A stretch of DNA of 13,191 bases. It comes from Fimenecus sp045633505 (lineage in GTDB: Bacteria > Bacillota > Clostridia > Oscillospirales > Acutalibacteraceae). The stretch is from positions 1 through 13,191 of the forward strand of contig JAZQYK010000062.1 of assembly GCA_045633505.1 (NCBI GenBank), in the 5' to 3' direction. Numbering within the stretch: position 1 is the stretch's first letter; every line of letters starts with the position of its first letter. Below, piece after piece: positions 11,367 to 13,191 of this stretch. Position numbers and translations under genes: made by a program. The notes beneath the pieces are model-generated. The model ran no database searches, was not told the DNA's origin, and saw nothing but the letters and a program-made list of their open reading frames with translations.

Positions 11367-12110
11367 TTATTTTTGGAGTTCAAAAATTGGCGTAATTCCT
11401 TCTTCTTGTTGCCATATCTTAAGGTTGTGCATATTTTCTGCCAGTTCTAATTTCAACTGCTCATTTTCGCTTTGCAACTTCTTATTGCATTTGAGTAGCT
11501 CATTATATCTTTTTGTTTGCTCTCTCAGTTGTGGCACTGTCAAATTGCCTTCTTTTGTCGCACCATTCAGAATGCCAACATCAAAACCGAAGTGCTGAAA
11601 ATAAAAATCAGATGCCTCTTGGTGAAGCGAACGTAAAACGGCTCTTGTGGTAATTTGACTGGCATTCATGCGCAATCCTTTTTTAGTTTCAACTACACTT
11701 GCTATGCAAAAATGCATGTGAGGTTGAGAGCTGTTTTTATCTTCATCTACGTGAGTATAAGCCCCTACAAGATAATCTGTCTTGCCATTGCAGAACTTAT
11801 TTAATAGAAACTGATAACCAACCTCAAAGAATTCTCGTTCTCGTTCTTGTGGGAAATACTCTGCTTTTGGGAGGGTCAAAATGATGTCAATTATGGTATT
11901 AACATCAGGTCTGTTCATCACTTTCAGACCAGGAGTTTCTAATATCTTTTTATATTTAGCCATGCCTTTCAGCTCATCATTGCCTAATGTATAATTCAAC
12001 TTTGTTAGTTCAGGATTTATATGTTTTTGTGTTTTGTATATTCGTGGGTTGCGTTCATAGTGCTCAATCATATGTCCAACTGCAGTTCTGTTGTACTTTT
12101 CAATATGCAT
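11367..12110 (-). CDS. Short MobV-type relaxase (Mob/Pre plasmid mobilisation protein)
   Basis: A 247-residue protein. Residues 1-45 contain HMIEHYER and HINPELTKLNYTLG, like the first motif of Mob/Pre proteins. THVDEDKNSSQPHMHF (119-134) is the metal-binding HxDE...PHxH motif that defines MobV relaxases, which nick oriT and pilot plasmid DNA during mobilisation. Residues 195-230 are a likely coiled coil (KRYNELLKCNKKLQSENEQL). MobV proteins are commonly around 400 residues or more, so this one lacks much of the usual C-terminal part; it ends with a normal stop and terminator, so a naturally short form is more likely than a frameshift. AAAGAGTG near 12117 is a fair ribosome site. It diverges from the replication gene across the structured region at 12191-12244. 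Confidence 0.85.
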   Translation of the reverse strand: MHIEKYNRTAVGHMIEHYERNPRIYKTQKHINPELTKLNYTLGNDELKGMAKYKKILETPGLKVMNRPDVNTIIDIILTLPKAEYFPQEREREFFEVGYQFLLNKFCNGKTDYLVGAYTHVDEDKNSSQPHMHFCIASVVETKKGLRMNASQITTRAVLRSLHQEASDFYFQHFGFDVGILNGATKEGNLTVPQLREQTKRYNELLKCNKKLQSENEQLKLELAENMHNLKIWQQEEGITPIFELQK

Positions 12111-12190
12111 AGTATCACTCTTTCTATATTTTTTTACCTTAAGTATGTTATATAGAGTTAGAGTTCAAATGAAAAATCAATTTTGATGTA

Positions 12191-12244
12191 GCAAGTTACG
12201 GCAGAAATTTCATTTCGTGCCAACTTGCCAGGGGATGCCCCTGG
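12191..12244. other. Structured oriT- or origin-like region
   Basis: Two adjoining hairpins. The first (12191-12228) has arms GCAAGTT-ac-GGCA-GAAAT and ATTTC-g-TGCC-AACTTGC with a TTC loop: 16 pairs with two small bulges. The second is CCAGGGG (12228-12234) / CCCCTGG (12238-12244) with an ATG loop, followed by ACCCCG. The position between mob and rep and the paired arms suit a nick site or replication origin; no iterons are obvious. Confidence 0.6.
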
Positions 12245-12296
12245 ACCCCGTCGACTAACTTTATAAAAGAATTTCTAAACTTTTTTATATATGAAA

Positions 12297-12357
12297 ATAA
12301 AATCGCTTAGTGAAATTACATACTTAAAATGTAAAAAAATAAAAGGAGCGATTTTAT
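12297..12357 (+). promoter_or_regulatory. Leader inverted repeat covering the rep start codon
   Basis: ATAAAATCGCT (12297-12307) pairs perfectly with AGCGATTTTAT (12347-12357), which includes part of the AAGGAG ribosome site and the first two bases of the rep ATG. A nested stem, TTACAT (12316-12321) / ATGTAA (12329-12334), fills the interior. If both arms are transcribed, the fold would hide the start codon. Confidence 0.6.
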
Positions 12358-13162
12358 GAAACCGTATTATAAAAACCATTTAGTATCTCAGAACAATTTG
12401 CTAATCCAAAAAATCTCAACAGATACTGATACACAAAGAAATCCACTAATGAGTTCATTTTTGTTAGACAACTATCAACGAAAGCTAATAGCAATAATGA
12501 TTTCTCACATTACAAAAGATACAACTGATTTTCGTGAAGAAGTTATACCATTCAGTATGTTTATTGAAATGATTGGAGTTAAGAGAGGAGGGAATCAATA
12601 CCGTGAAATAATTAAAAGCATTGATAAACTATTAAGAATGTCTTTTTGTATTGAGGTTGAGCCCGGAGTGTATGAGTATCACCATTGGTTTAAGGATGGG
12701 TGTAGAATAGACACTAATAAAAATCTAATATATGTCTGTTTTAGTGATGGTATGAAGAAGTTTCTTATTGAAAAAACAAAGTGTTTTACACAGTATGAAT
12801 TAGGATACATACTTTCACTAAAGAAAAAATATAGCTCAAGACTTTACGAATACTTACACTCGTTCCTTGCTTTTGGCTCGGCAAACATATCTGCTGAAAA
12901 CATTAAAAAACTTATAACCGACAATGAAGTTAAAGAAAACAAATACATAAAAACTCTTATATTAGAACCTGCTATTAAAGAAATAAATGATAAGACTGAT
13001 TTGCATATTACATATGAACCTTATTACAGAAAGGATGTTACTGGTAAAAAGTACTTATCGTCATTTAATTTCAAAATCGACCTACAAGATGACGACTGCA
13101 TAAATGAAATTAAAATCAACAAATGGGGCTTGCAGAAAAAATTCGTTTTAGGTGAAGACTAA
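12356..13162 (+). CDS. Rep_3 family plasmid replication initiator
   Basis: A 268-residue protein of the Rep_3/RepB initiator type, which binds the plasmid origin and starts theta replication. Evidence is the domain layout of two winged-helix-like halves: residues 35-135 (LLDNYQRKLIAIMIS, IPFSMFIEMIGV, IIKSIDKLLRMSF) and the typical linker motif CFTQYELGYILSLKKKYSSR followed by LYEYL (143-166), then a second half to about 250. The length is normal for the family. AAGGAG (12343-12348) is 7 bases before the ATG. It is divergent from the relaxase, which is how small mobilisable plasmids are commonly arranged. Translation may be damped by the leader fold at 12297-12357. The gene is complete; the remaining 29 bases of the window hold nothing recognisable. 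Confidence 0.88.
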   Translation: MKPYYKNHLVSQNNLLIQKISTDTDTQRNPLMSSFLLDNYQRKLIAIMISHITKDTTDFREEVIPFSMFIEMIGVKRGGNQYREIIKSIDKLLRMSFCIEVEPGVYEYHHWFKDGCRIDTNKNLIYVCFSDGMKKFLIEKTKCFTQYELGYILSLKKKYSSRLYEYLHSFLAFGSANISAENIKKLITDNEVKENKYIKTLILEPAIKEINDKTDLHITYEPYYRKDVTGKKYLSSFNFKIDLQDDDCINEIKINKWGLQKKFVLGED

Positions 13163-13191
13163 TTCAAAAATAAATAACCGTGTATATTTCT

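Noticed and set aside
12111..12355. Iterons of a Rep_3 origin
   Set aside because: I looked for 18-22-bp direct repeats between mob and rep and found none; iterons may lie beyond 13191.

Overview
The window looks like an AT-rich, low-GC Gram-positive chromosome, most likely an anaerobic gut or rumen Clostridia (Oscillospiraceae/Ruminococcus-like). The grounds are strong GGAGG-type ribosome binding sites, near-consensus sigma-A promoters (TTGACA-N17-TATAAT), a lipoprotein GH51 arabinofuranosidase, many Rho-independent terminators and clostridial-type intergenic hairpin repeats. The taxon is an inference; no rRNA or marker gene is present.

Left part (1-7820), ordinary chromosome: the 3' end of an unrecognised gene, a CPBP-family membrane protease, a 590-bp intergenic region built of consecutive hairpins, a membrane-anchored protein of unknown function, and (minus strand) a large exported alpha-L-arabinofuranosidase with a perfect sigma-A promoter overlapped by a 22-bp palindrome. 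A decayed gene fragment follows, then a probable minus-strand operon of a small P-loop kinase-like protein and a MATE exporter. A terminator sequence repeated as a 22-bp direct repeat lies at both ends of that pair.

Central part (7830-10570), a REP/RAYT locus: one complete REP-associated tyrosine (HUH, Y1) transposase gene is flanked by inverted copies of a 25-bp hairpin repeat (halves CAATCA...TTGATTG around GGGGACGGTTCC). Immediately downstream are two more tandem copies of the transposase gene's 3' end plus its right REP. Another eight full or slightly variant REPs, two hybrid or divergent copies and two partial ones are scattered to 10565. One REP supplies the last codons and stop of a small zinc-ribbon gene. 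Another is attached to a detached copy of the transposase leader. The REP border itself forms the -35 box of the transposase promoter.

Right-centre (10297-11285): a 74-bp repeat, several terminators and three detached tRNA 3' ends (T-arm side, acceptor, CCA) precede one intact minus-strand tRNA-Trp(CCA). This looks like a recombination or integration scar field.

Right end (11320-13191): a plasmid-like module with a short MobV-type relaxase (minus strand) diverging from a Rep_3-type replication initiator (plus strand). Between them is a strongly structured oriT/origin-like region, and an 11-bp inverted repeat covers the rep start codon. This is probably an integrated mobilisable plasmid or IME that continues past the window.
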